This document shows, piece by piece, positions 23,601-35,400 of a stretch of 40,000 nucleotides of DNA (positions are counted from its first letter, which is position 1; each line of letters starts with the position of its first letter). Source of the DNA: Symbiodinium natans (Eukaryota; Sar; Dinophyceae; Suessiales; Symbiodiniaceae); assembly GCA_905221605.1 (NCBI GenBank), contig CAJNDS010000328.1:27501-67500 (forward strand). Direction: 5' to 3'. A model generated the notes under the pieces. It was not told the origin of the DNA and ran no database searches. It saw only the letters and a list, made by a program, of their open reading frames with translations. The position numbers and the translations under genes were made by a program.

Positions 23601-26600
23601 CCATGGTGATGGTGCGAAGACATTGGATGTTCGTCCGGTGAAGAATGTTCCTCAGCAATTGCTGGTTAAAGGTCTTCTGAATCGGATTTATTGGAAGGTT
23701 GCAGTTGGCAAGTTGCCGGTGGGGCAAAGAGACTGCCAAAAAGGGTCCAATAAGATGGATCGAAATTTGGTTATTAGCATGTCATCCGAAGGTGCAAGCG
23801 AACAGGATGAGAACCTGGCACTGGAGGACGATGCTGATCAGTCAATGGGTGACGGTGCGATGGTAGTTCTGGTGTATGATCCAAGGACGCTGATTCAGTC
23901 GCCTACAACTGATTGGGTTATGCGTCGTGGTCTGACCGATCGTTCCGTCAGGCCAGCAATGGCGTACACAGCACAGAGAATATGTGCTGAAATGGTTCAA
24001 GTGGATGAACTGAATGCCCAGTTGAATACTGGGAGACTCCTTTTTGAAAGGAGAGATCAAGGATATTATTGTGATTTGCATCATTCGTTCCATGACAATC
24101 CGTGCTTGCCGGTGGTGGGAAATTATCCTCTTTCGGTGATGGGTGCACTGCTTTCTCCTGGCCTGGAAAAGGAATTCAGAAATACTGAAAAGTTTGGAAC
24201 TGCTATGGAGGCAATAGCCTATGATTGGAGTCGCAGTCCAGGCATGGAAGTTCATGTGGAACTTATGGCAAGGGTAGCCAATCTGGTCGCTCCATTCCTT
24301 AGACTTGGAGGCCAAGGGACAGTGGTGAATTCCGAGTTTCTCTGGCAGCACGGGAGGGATCAAATGATGGAGTTCCTTCAGGCGGCGACCTGCGCTGATC
24401 AATTGGAAGTTCTCTGGAGAAGAATGGACGACGATGCTGATGAGGAAGTGGATCCTACAGGAATGGTGCTGGAGATCCCCGATCAACAAGATGCGGTACT
24501 AGATCAAGGGAACAATGAATCCCTTATTCCCATTGAAGATGCTGGAGGTGAGACACTTGGTGACACTGGAAGGGATGGCAAAGCGCCAGAAGTCTCTCCG
24601 GAAGAGGAGACATCCAGTGGGTCGTCAAGACTGGCGGGCACAAGGATTTTCTTGTGGTCAGTGTACTCTCGCGTTGCTTCCAATTTCTCTACGCAGGACC
24701 GCACTACTGGGAAGATCTTTGACAGCACAAAGGGGTATCCTGGTGAAGGACCAAACAATGGTGACAATCCTTCCTCTAAGAGGAACTTACCCTGGATCTC
24801 TGAAGACTACCTCGACGAAGTGGTGTCAAAAAAGATGGAAAGGTCTTCAGATATGGATGGGCTGGAGGGGTTTGTTCCGGGAAGTGAGGGATCGTTGGAA
24901 AAGGTAGAGGTGGAGAATGTTACTGCCTCTAAAATTCTTATGGCTCTTTGGAAAAAGGGATATAGAGCTGGGTATAGGAGGTTGTGTCGTTTGAACGTAT
25001 CTGGATGCAAGGTTGGAACCGTGAAGCGTCCAATCAAAAGGGTGCAGAAGATCGGCACTAGGAAAGCCTTCATGAAGAAGTTCAATGTTTTTGGATCGTC
25101 TCAGCGTGGCTCAGGAGCTGGCGGAAAACCAATCATGAAGGTGGTAGGACCAAGGCCAGGTTTTCCAGCTGTACTCCAAGCATCAAATACTGATAGCACC
25201 TGGGGTGAAGGGAGCAGTTCTCAGGCACATGGCAATGTTCATGTAGAGCAGAATCGCCCTATGGACCGGTTCGAGGCGGAGCGCTTGGAGAAGAGGAAGA
25301 AAGGCTTCTGCTATTGGTTCAGTAAGGGAAAAGATCGCTGCAAATTTGGTGAAGACTGCAAATTCATCCATTCAGAAGATGATGTGGTGCTGCATTCGTA
25401 TTGGTGCAAATACTATGTGGCGGGGAGACCCTGTTTCGCTGGAAAGACGTGTGCGTTCTCGCATGATGCAACTGGTGTGAGGTGCATTCAGTTTGCTCAG
25501 TCTGGGAAGTGTCGTTATGGTGACAGGTGTGTTTTTGAGCATGGTGATCCGCTGAATGAACAGAGGCCAAGGTCTCCGAGGACGCCCCCAAGGGATGGTC
25601 CAAGGAGAAGTTCTGGTGCAAAAGGTGGGGAAGAGGAGATCTCTCCTGAACAGTTCGATGATGGTGAGGAGTATTCCATGACTTATGACGATGACACCAA
25701 AATGTCGGAACTGTTGATGGAAGCGATTTCATTTCTGTCGAATGGCAAAACAGATTTGGCTCGAGCAGAGGCGGACCCACTGTTCAAACTCCTGAAGTTC
25801 AAGGGAGATGCTGACCAGATGGATAGAGAATGGGTTTCGTGGACCGACGATATGTTGTCCGTGCTGGAACTTCACGAAGTAGTGAAGTCGTATGAGGTTT
25901 CGCTCGAGGAGGTGGAAGAATGGGTCAATGACCTGAGGATATGGTTCGAGCGAGCCAACGTGGAAGAAGAAAAAGATCCCAAAAGGGGCAAGAAGAGGTC
26001 CCTAGAAAGGGAGTCCAGCAAAGATATTCCTGCCGAAAAGGAGGTGGTTGAGACTTCTGAGACGGAGGTTGTCGTTGAGGAGGAGGCAAAAAAGGTCAAA
26101 AAGAAGAGGAAAGCTGCAGTTATCGAAGATCCTTATACTCTCTTGGTTCCAAAGCCGAAGAAGATGCCGGCGAACATTGAGAGGGGTGGATCATCATCCA
26201 ATGCGGTGGTTTCTGCAGGGGAAAAAGCCTCGAAAATGCGCACAAAGTCAAACGTCGGTGGAAAGACGAAGAAGAAGGAGAAAAGTCAGAGTCCCAAAAA
26301 GGAAGAGGTGGTAATGGTGCAAGGTCCTGAGGAAAAGGATCGTCCATCTGATGTGGATGCGCAAGCGTCTACAGCTGTGAGTGCAGAGCTGGGTCAATCT
26401 TGCCAAGCGATTGAGGACGCAAAAAGAGAAGGATTGGTATCCTCAATTCAAAGGGGCGTACAGGATCCTGTTCTTGCAGTTTCGGACCTGGAGTATATTC
26501 TGCTGCAACTTCACCTCAAGATTGCCAACAATCGGAAAAAGAAGTGATTGGATGGTATGGATGAAGGGATGGTTTTTCTCTTTCTGGAGACAGGTGCGCT

Positions 26601-29600
26601 GGAACAGCCAATGTGCTGACAAATGTGGTGGTTACTATTAAGGGTATGGAAATCCCTGATAGTAGAAGTCAGTAGCTTTTCGCGTAGCGAAGACCACGGT
26701 TTGTGGTGAAGAAGGCCAAGGAGTCTTCAGTGATGAGAGGATCATGGTGAAAAAAGATTCTCTATGGTTAGTGGATTTAGCCAATGTGCTATAATTTCGT
26801 CCTGGTAGACGTAAAACCATATTGTGCATTTCAAGCAGCTGGCTGCTGCCCTAATGGCAGTTTTTGGCCAAAGATCTGCACCTCCAATGTGTCCTAGGAA
26901 ATCCTAGGACAGGGGGAGTGCGGAGCTGCAACTGGTATTGTAGAAAAGAGTTAGTGTTGAGAGTTGAAAGGGTTAATGAACCCGGAAAACATGTTTGGCT
27001 CAAGATGGCCGAGAGCCGTCAGCTTTTGTTGAAAAAGTACGTACGCTTGGAGTTGGGTTTAACGGGTTGGAGTAGTCCCGTCCCTTCTCCCTTATCTTGT
27101 CCCCTTAGGGCTGGGTGTTCTTGTTTCTGGTTCGATCTGGGAAATCTATATAGGCGACTGTTGAGGGTTGGTTTCTTTCCCTGTTCCCTTTCGGTTGCCC
27201 CCGTATAGGGTTTAGGGTTACAGGAGACCCTCATCCCTTGCGGCCTCTGAGATGTCCACGGCTTCGGCCTTGTTTCCTCCACGACCTGACAAGCGCAGTG
27301 TGGTCGGTGGTTTCCGAAATTGGGGGTACCTTATTTGTTTTGTTGGGGTTTAGGGTTTAGGGTTTAGGGTTCAGGGTTTAGGGTTTAGGGTTTGGGGTTT
27401 AGGGTTTAGGGGGTAGGGTTTAGGGTTTAGGGTTTAGGGTTTAGGGTTTAGGGTTTAAGGTTTGGGTCTAGGGTTTAGGGTTTAGGGTTTAGGTTTAGGG
27501 TTTAGGGTTTAGGGTTTAGGGTTTAAAGGGTTTAGGGTTTAGGGTTTAGGGTTCAGGGTTCAGGTTTCCGAATTTAGGGGTACCTTATTCGGGTCCTTGT
27601 GGTACGGGAATCCTACTGTTTGGGCGTCCATATTGGGTGACCCTATTTTCGTAAACACCCGTGTGTGCTCCCCTGAACGGTATCGAGTTGGAGAAACCCT
27701 AAACCCTAAACCCTAAACCCTAAACCCCTACTCCCTAAACCCCTACTCCCTAAAACCATGTGCCGTTGCCTTCTATCTCTCCAGACTTTCGAGCGGCCGC
27801 TCCTTCCTGCTTGGCACTGGCTCGCATCTTCTGAGCCTGACAGGAGTCAACTTGGTCCGCGCTTGCTTTTTCGCAGCATACGAAAAAACCGAAACCCTAA
27901 ACCCTAAACACTAAACCCTAAACCCTAAACCCTAAACCCTAAACCCTAAACCCTAAGCCTGGTCGTAGGCTTTCTTCTTCTCCTCGTAGTCTGCTCTGCG
28001 CCTTGGTGTGGGGTTCCTGCAGTTCATGGGGGGGGTGGGGGGGGTTTAGGGTTTAGGGTTTGGGGTTTAGGGTTTAGGGTTTAGGGTTTAGGCTTCTGCA
28101 GAACCTCCAGCCCTTAAACCCTCAACTCCGGCTAAACCTTGAACCTTACCCCTGAACCCCTAAACCTCAAGCCCTAAACCCTAGCTAGATCTGCAAAGCT
28201 TAGTCTTAGATCTGAACCCTCCCCAAAACTTCGTAACGAAACCCTCGTGTTGCGCGCAGCTTGGGCCCAAACTTGTCGTTGATTTTTCTGGTTCGAATCT
28301 TGGACTCCTCATCCCCCCAATACCTGCACGCAAGAGGCTTCAGGCTTAAGGGTTTAGGGTTTGGGGTTTAGAGTTTAGGGTTTAGGTTTTAGGGTTTAGG
28401 GTTTAGGGTTTAGGGTTTAGGGTTTAGGGTTTAGGGCTTAGGGTTCGTCCCCTTGAGATCTCCAGTCGATGTCACAAGAGCTTCTAAGGCAGGAAGCCCT
28501 GTGGAGGCGCACTTGTTGTATTGGAGCCTTTCCAACTCCTCCACGAGCTTCTTGAGCATTCGCTCGATCTCTTTCCTGTCTTTGCTGTTTAGGATTTGGG
28601 TTTAGGGGTTAGGGGTTTAGGGCTTAGGGCTTAGGGCTTAGGGCTTAGGGCTTAGGGCTTAGGGCTTAGGGCTTAGGGCCTAGGGCCTAGGGCCTAGGGC
28701 CTAGGGTTTAGGGCTTAGGGCTTAGGGCTTAGGGCTTAGGGCTTCGGGCTTAGGGCTTAGGGCTTAGGGCTTAGGGCTTAGGGCTTAGGATTTCGGGTTT
28801 AAGGTTTAGGGAATTTTGGTTTAGGGTTTTGGGGTTTGGGGATGGAGTCCAATCTCCAATCGAAACATGACTATCATTAAGCTTTGCATTCACTATGTGG
28901 GGGTTTGCGGCAATAGGGGACCCCGAATTTAGATCCCCAAATGCTAGGATTCCCTTATAATCAGGGCCCCCAAGAAGGCACCCCTAATTTAGGAAACCCC
29001 ATGTTTCGAAGATTCCTACTCTGCCAAAGTGGATCACGCCGAAAGCATGAGTCCTTAGGCAGGAGAGGGCCTGGAGAAATTGAAGATGATGGCCGGCATG
29101 ATGTCTTTTTGATCAAGGTCTTTGCAAAGCTTGAACAAGGTCGCAGCCTTCCAGAAAGCAGCAGATGTGCGACCGTTCTTGGACTTTTTCAACCAAGGAC
29201 TACATGGCTGCCTGCAGGTACGAGGTCTCCTTGACCAGCTTGGTGAGGTCAGCCTTGCCAGGTACTGAGAAACCCAAAACCCTCAATCCTAAACCCTAAA
29301 CCCTAAACCCTAATCCCCAATCCCTAAACCCCAAACATCGACTGCGGGTTCGTGCCTCGTTCTCGCCCTCCGTGCGCGGAGGAGGCTTGAAGCCTTATCG
29401 TCGAAGGTCACAGCCTCCTAAAGCCGACCGCCACTCGGCAAAACCAGAGACCTAAACCACCCAAACATACCCAAACCCCCCCAAACCCTCGAAATCCCCG
29501 TAATCCTAAACCCTAAACCCTAAACCCTAAACCCTAAACCTAAACCCTAAACCCTGCGCCCACGTAGTGCCGCAACTTCTCTGGGTGATCGGACTCTGAA

Positions 29601-32408
29601 GCGACGGTGGCTGCTGGAGGGCCATGGTCAGCTTCGAGAAGCCCTGCGGGACCGCAAGAGCAGATTCAGGGGCTCTAGGGGTTTAGGGTTTAGGGTTTAG
29701 GGTTTAGGGTTTAGGGTTTAGGGCTTTAGGGCTTTGGGGCTTTGGGGCTTTAGGGCTTTAGGGCTTTAGGGCTTGGAGTTTAGGGTTTTGGGGTCTCAGG
29801 CTCTGGGGCTGTATGGGCCTAGAAGGTTTGGGGATGCTTCGGGTGCAGTGGAGCCTCATCTCCCAGGACCTGCCATCAGCTGTGCCAGCTTAATGCAACT
29901 CCTATGCGCATGTTTCGACAGGATTTAGGGTTTAGGGTTTAGAGTTTAGGGTTTAGGGTTTAGGGTTTAGGGTTTAGAGTTTAGGTTTTAGGGTTTAGGG
30001 TTTAGGTTTTAGGGTTTAGGGTTTAGGGTTTAGGGTTTAGGGTTTAGGGTTTAGGGTTTAGGGTTTAGGGTTTAGGGCAAGACCTGCACATTAGATTTCC
30101 TCAGACTAGTTCACACGCAGACCGGGGGAGTGTGCACACCGTGTTTGCCACGCTGTTGAAGGAGATCACAATGCCTGGTTTGAGATTGGGGATGCTACAA
30201 CTTGCTGGTGGATCTGTCCTACTTTGTCGTCTGCTCTCACATTAACGTCCACTTTCCGCATCAAACTGACTAGTCTGACCCGGCTTTGGTGATGCACCAT
30301 TCTGGCTCTTTCTGCCAAAACGTGCCGGCTGACGTCGGCGTGAAGAAGCTGCAAGAAAGTCTCCTAGAACGGGTAGCAGCGCGGCAACTGCAGCACAAGA
30401 CAATACCTCCTACGATGCATGGGGGGCATCTGCCAGACAGTCCTTCAGTTCTTTCTCATACTCTCTTGCATCGATTTTCGTGACAAACCTCGGTGCGTTT
30501 AGGGTTTAGGCTTTAGGGTTTAGGGTTTAGGGTTTAGGGTTTAGGGGTTGGCACTGCAGCAACTTGCATCAGATGTTCACGTTGCGCTGGGGACGCTGCG
30601 ACTGCCCTGCGAAATACACCCCAGGAGACAACCTGCAGTCAAGAGGTGGCGGGGTTTAGGGTTTAGGGTTTTGGGTTTTAGGGTGTTAGGGTTTTAGGGG
30701 TTTTGGGGGGTTTTGGGTTTTAGGGTTTTAGGGTTTTAGGGTTTTAGGGTTTTAGGGTTTAGGGTTTAGGGTTTAGGGTTTAGGGTTTAGGGTTTAGGGT
30801 TTAGGGTTTAGGGTTTAGGGTTTAGGGTTTAGGGTTTAGGGTTTAGGGTTTAGGGTAGCACAGGTGTCGGCCCGGCCTGTCCCATTTATCGTTCTTGCCG
30901 ATGATGGCCCGAACCTCCACTGCGCAAAGCACTTGAACTTCAAAGCATAGGCGCAGAGATCACTCTGCCTACCCCGCTCCTGGCCTCCTGGTACAGCTGC
31001 ACCATTTCCTGTATCTCTCCACAGCTTTCCGCACGAACCAAGTGCGCAAGAAACCGGTGAGCAACGCACCCGAAGTCCCTAAACCCGAGGCCCCAAGCCC
31101 TAAACCCTAAACCCTAAACCCTAAACCCTAAACCCTAAACAGCTGAGATCCGCTCCCTTGGCACGAGGCTCATGTCCGAGGACATACCATTTCGGCGCAG
31201 GGAGCTCTCCACGAGGCAGCAGAAGGGGTGTAGCGGCCTTTAACGTCGTTTGGGCTGTTCTTTCCCTTTTTTGGTTGTTTGAGGGGGGGGGGGGTGTTTC
31301 GGGTTTAGGGTTTAGGGCTAAGGTTTAGGGTTCAATCCCTAAGGGTTTGGGGCTTTTGGGTCAGGGTTTTGAAGCTTGAGTCCTGATGGTTTGAGGGTTT
31401 AGGGGTAGATCCGATGGGCTGGTTCAAACTCGAAACCCCGCAAGGCTTGTGTGAGCCGAGCCTAAGCTCCCCCTTGTGCCACACGTACTTGTAGAGATCC
31501 TCGGCACTCGAAAAGATCACAGAACTCCGCGAGAAAGCAGGGACGGGCTGTGTCTTGAGAAAGTGACGGAAGCACTCGCAAGATACATGTTATTGTCATT
31601 ATATCACGTTTACCATTTTATATCGATAGTATACATTGCATGTCATTTTCGTCGGCTGAAGCTATATGATTGTCTCACTATAGGTAGATAGTGAGTTAGA
31701 TATGCCGTGCCAGAGTTTCCTAAAGTCGTGTGTCAGCACTGCCGCGGACAGTAAATGGCAGGCCTTATCCTGGTCTATAGTCAAGAACCCCATAGAACCG
31801 GATGAGCCAGGTCAACAGTTGGGCTTTATGCGCTCCCAGCGGAACAGAAGCCCAAGATGTACGAAACCCCAATCAACCACATCTGTAGAGCATAAAGGGG
31901 CTCCAATCTCTAGAGCAGGGTAGGCCATCCGCAGCCCGGACCATGCGGGTTTTCTCAAGGCCGGCTCGCATTTCGGGGTTTAGGGTCTAGAGCTTAGGGT
32001 TTAGGGTTTGGGGTTTAGGGTTTAGGATTTAGGGTTTAGGGCTTAGGGTGCTCGCCGCCCTCCAAACTGTCATCGCTTTTGGACTTCAGGGCTCACCTGG
32101 TCGTTCACTGTTTGGGGGCCTACGCTGGTGAGATACATGGTATATACTGCATAGCATATACTATTTTCTATATGCCATAGACGATGTACTGCGTACTGTG
32201 TACCATGTAACTATGTACCATATACTTCTTTCTATATACTATGCACTATACCTATATGCTTGTACATACATACGTACATACTCTGTATAACTGGATAACA
32301 CGAATTCTCTTCAACCTTACTTCGTTTGGCAAGTGATGCTGCCACGTTGCATTCCAGCGCTCGCGGTGCTCCACGATGTTCACCTCACGCCGAGGAATCT
32401 TACCAGTC

Positions 32409-32470
<62 letters not shown>

Positions 32471-35400
32471 CCTCCACGAGAGTGTGTTGATGACTTCTTC
32501 GGATTGCTGGTTTCAATGTTTGGAGACGAAAAGTCTCATGCACCAGATGCGCTGCCGCTCTTGGGCTGAACTCTCCAAACTGTTGGTTAGCAGGGAATGA
32601 GGGAATGAGGTGCCCTATATATATACCCTTTAAGGGATTATCTAGGGTACCTCATTCCCCCATTCCCTACTAACCAACAGTAAAATGGCGGCTTCTACTA
32701 ATTGCTTAAGACCCCCCCAAAACAAATAAACATTTTGCCTTATTAAGGGCAGCATAGGGATTATTATCTTTTAATTTTTTGGGGGGGTTCTTAAGCAAGT
32801 AGTAGGCTGCTTATAGGGCAATATAGGGATTATTCTCTTTTATTTGTTTGGGGGTTCTTCAGCAAATAGTAGGCTTGCCTTGGAGATCTTCTTCAACTCA
32901 TTGACTCGGCCTTGGCAGCGGACGGCTGAGTTTCAGACATGAAAAAAGCATCGCCATGGCACATCTGGCAGAGTCCACAACCCCTAAACCCTAAACTCTA
33001 AACCCTATGGTGCATTTACCCCCCGTTGTTGAGCACTTTTTGGTGCAATCGGCACCGTCCTTGAGCACTTTTTGGTGCGTCGGCACCGTTCTTGCGCGAT
33101 TTTTTGGTGCGTCGGCACCGTTCTTGAGCACTTTTTGGTGCAATCGGTCGGCACCGTTCTTGAGCCATTTTTGGTGCAATCGGCACCGCTCTTGAGCCAT
33201 TGTTGGTGCAGTCGGCACCGTTCTTGAGCCATTGTTGGTGCAATCCGCACCGCTCTTGAGCCATTTTTGGTGCAATCGGCACCGTTCTTGAGCACTTTTT
33301 GGTGCAATCCGCACCGTTCTTGAGCCATTTTTGGTGCGTCGGCACTGTTCTTGAGCACTTTTTGGTGCGTCGGCACCGTTCTTGAGCCATTGTTGGTGCA
33401 ATCCGCACCGCTCTTGAGCCATTTTTGGTGCAATCGGCACCGTTCTTGAGCCATTTTTGGTGCAATCCGCACCGTTCTTGAGCCATTTTTGGTGCGTCGG
33501 CACTGTTCTTGAGCACTTTTTGGTGCGTCGGCACCGTTCTTGAGCCATTTTTGGTGCAATCGGCACCGCTCTTGAGCCATTGTTGGTGCAGTCGGCACCG
33601 TTCTTGAGCCATTGTTGGTGCAATCCGCACCGCTCTTGAGCCATTTTTGGTGCAATCGGCACCGTTCTTGAGCCATTTTTGGTGCAATCCGCACCGTTCT
33701 TGAGCCATTTTTGGTGCGTCGGCACCGTTCTTGAGCCATTTTTAGTGCGTCGGCACCGTTCTTGAGCCATTTTTGGTGCAATCGGCACCGCTCTTGAGCC
33801 ATTGTTGGTGCAGTCGGCACCGTTCTTGAGCCATTGTTGGTGCAATCCGCACCGTTCTTGAGCCATTTTTGGTGCGTCGGCACTGTTCTTGAGCACTTTT
33901 TGGTGCGTCGGCACCGTTCTTGAGCCATTTTTGGTGCGTCGGCACCGTTCTTGAGCCATTTTTGGTGCGTCGGCACCGCTCTTGGGCACTTTTTTGGTGC
34001 GTCGGCACCGCTCTTGAGGCACCGCTCTTGACACTTTTTGGTGCGTCGGCACCGTTCTTGAGCCATTTATGGCGTTCTTGAGCACTTTTTGGTGCGTCGA
34101 CACCGTTCTTGAGCCATTTTTGGTGCGTCGGTACCGTTCTTGAGCCATTTTTGGTGCGTCGGCACCGTTCTTGCGCCATTTTTGGTGCGTCGGCAGAGCA
34201 CTTCTTGGTGCGTCGGCACCGTTCTTGAGCCATTTTTGGTGCGTCGGCACCGTTCTTGAGCACTTTGGCACCGTTCTTGAGCCATTTTTGGTGCAATCGG
34301 CACCGTTCTTGAGCCATTTTTGGTGCGTCGGCACCGTTCTTGAGCCATTTTTGGTGCGTCGGCACCGTTCTTGAGCCATTTTTGGTGCGTCGGCACCGTT
34401 GTTGAGTGAACTTCATATTTCTTAATGTTATGGGGTTGGGTTGGTTCCTAAGCCTGGAACCTCCTAATGACTATGAATGCTAGAACAGTGACCCTCTAGA
34501 CCCTAAACCCTAAACCCTAAACCCTAAGCCCTAAACCCTAAACCCTAAACCCTACACCCTGAACCCTAAACCCTAAACCCTAAACCCTAAACCCTAAACC
34601 CTAAACCCTAAACCCTAAACCCTAAACCCTAAACCCTAAACCCTAAACCCTAAACCCTAATCCGCCAAATGAGGGAGCGGCTCAGCCAGTTGTGGAAGAA
34701 GCTCGGGTCTGACACCGTCGCGCTGAGGGCGATGAAGGGGCACGGAATCAACTGCAGTGCAGGATGCGTATGTTGAATGCAGTTTAGGGTTTAGGGTTTA
34801 GGGTTTAGGGTTTCGGGTTTAGGGTTTAGGGTTTCGGGTTTAGGGTTTAGGGTTTAGGGTTTAGGGATCCTATGGGATGATCCCAAGCAGTATACTATAT
34901 ACGGTATGTTGCATATCATAAATGTAAGTTAAACAGTATCTTGCATATTCTGCTTGTAAATGTTACGTCGTACATACGTACATATATATATATATATACA
35001 CACCCTCTACCCCGGAACTCGTGTTCGCAGCAGCTTCTGAGTTAAGAACCTAATTCGTCAACTGAATAGAAGTAAGGCTACTTTCAGGAAGGGGCTGGCC
35101 GGATAGCAAAGGTAGCCTCACTCCTGCTAACACAATTAAATGCAGTACCCCACCTTTAGGTTCTTTCATGATTTGCAATGAATCAAGGAGTCCAAAATTG
35201 AATGGATGTAATAGTCTTCATTGAGAACGGCTAGTTTTTTGAAGCTATCGAAGATAATTGGCCTTATGCCTATTGTCGTATTTCTGTTCGAGCCCCTTAC
35301 GAATTGATACTTTAGTTGGTTTAAGACTAAACTGGACTTGCTTCGACTGATCTAGCTACATACACCTCGACGCAGAATTGCAGTATGGACTGCGAACCGC

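Larger units (their letters stand above)
18375..27205 (+). mobile_element. LTR retroelement, copia-like priming, single giant CCCH-finger ORF, no pol
   Basis: Two 287-bp direct repeats, identical by eye, bound an 8.26-kb internal region. Both begin TGCGGAGC and end CCCCCGTA. The flanks are TAGGG on each side (18370-18374 and 27206-27210), a 5-bp target duplication within a TTTAGGG array (phase also allows 12). A primer-binding site follows the 5' LTR and a purine tract precedes the 3' LTR. The only long ORF lacks recognisable protease, integrase, RT or RNase H motifs, so the element would need enzymes from elsewhere. It lies antisense inside a helicase intron between exons 28 and 29. LTR identity implies recent insertion. 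Confidence 0.9.

Noticed and set aside
28941-29234. 97-codon + strand ORF
   Set aside because: Overlaps a family C element and the antisense of helicase exons 22 and 23.
30166-30354. - strand frame near 30190 (IPNLKPGIVISFN...) as a helicase exon
   Set aside because: It looked like the lobe-2 FxFN strand, but that motif is clearly at 29071-29147. Exons 18 and 19 join in phase without it.
32252-32464. 70-codon ORF beginning with Val-Cys repeats
   Set aside because: Starts inside an (AC)n microsatellite; only its middle (EVNIVEHRERWN) is real, as helicase exon 12.
33005-34416. Repeat proteins (up to 462 codons, MAQERCRRTKNGSRTVP-type)
   Set aside because: They come from a stop-free 31-bp minisatellite read in three frames, with no domain, and lie inside a helicase intron.
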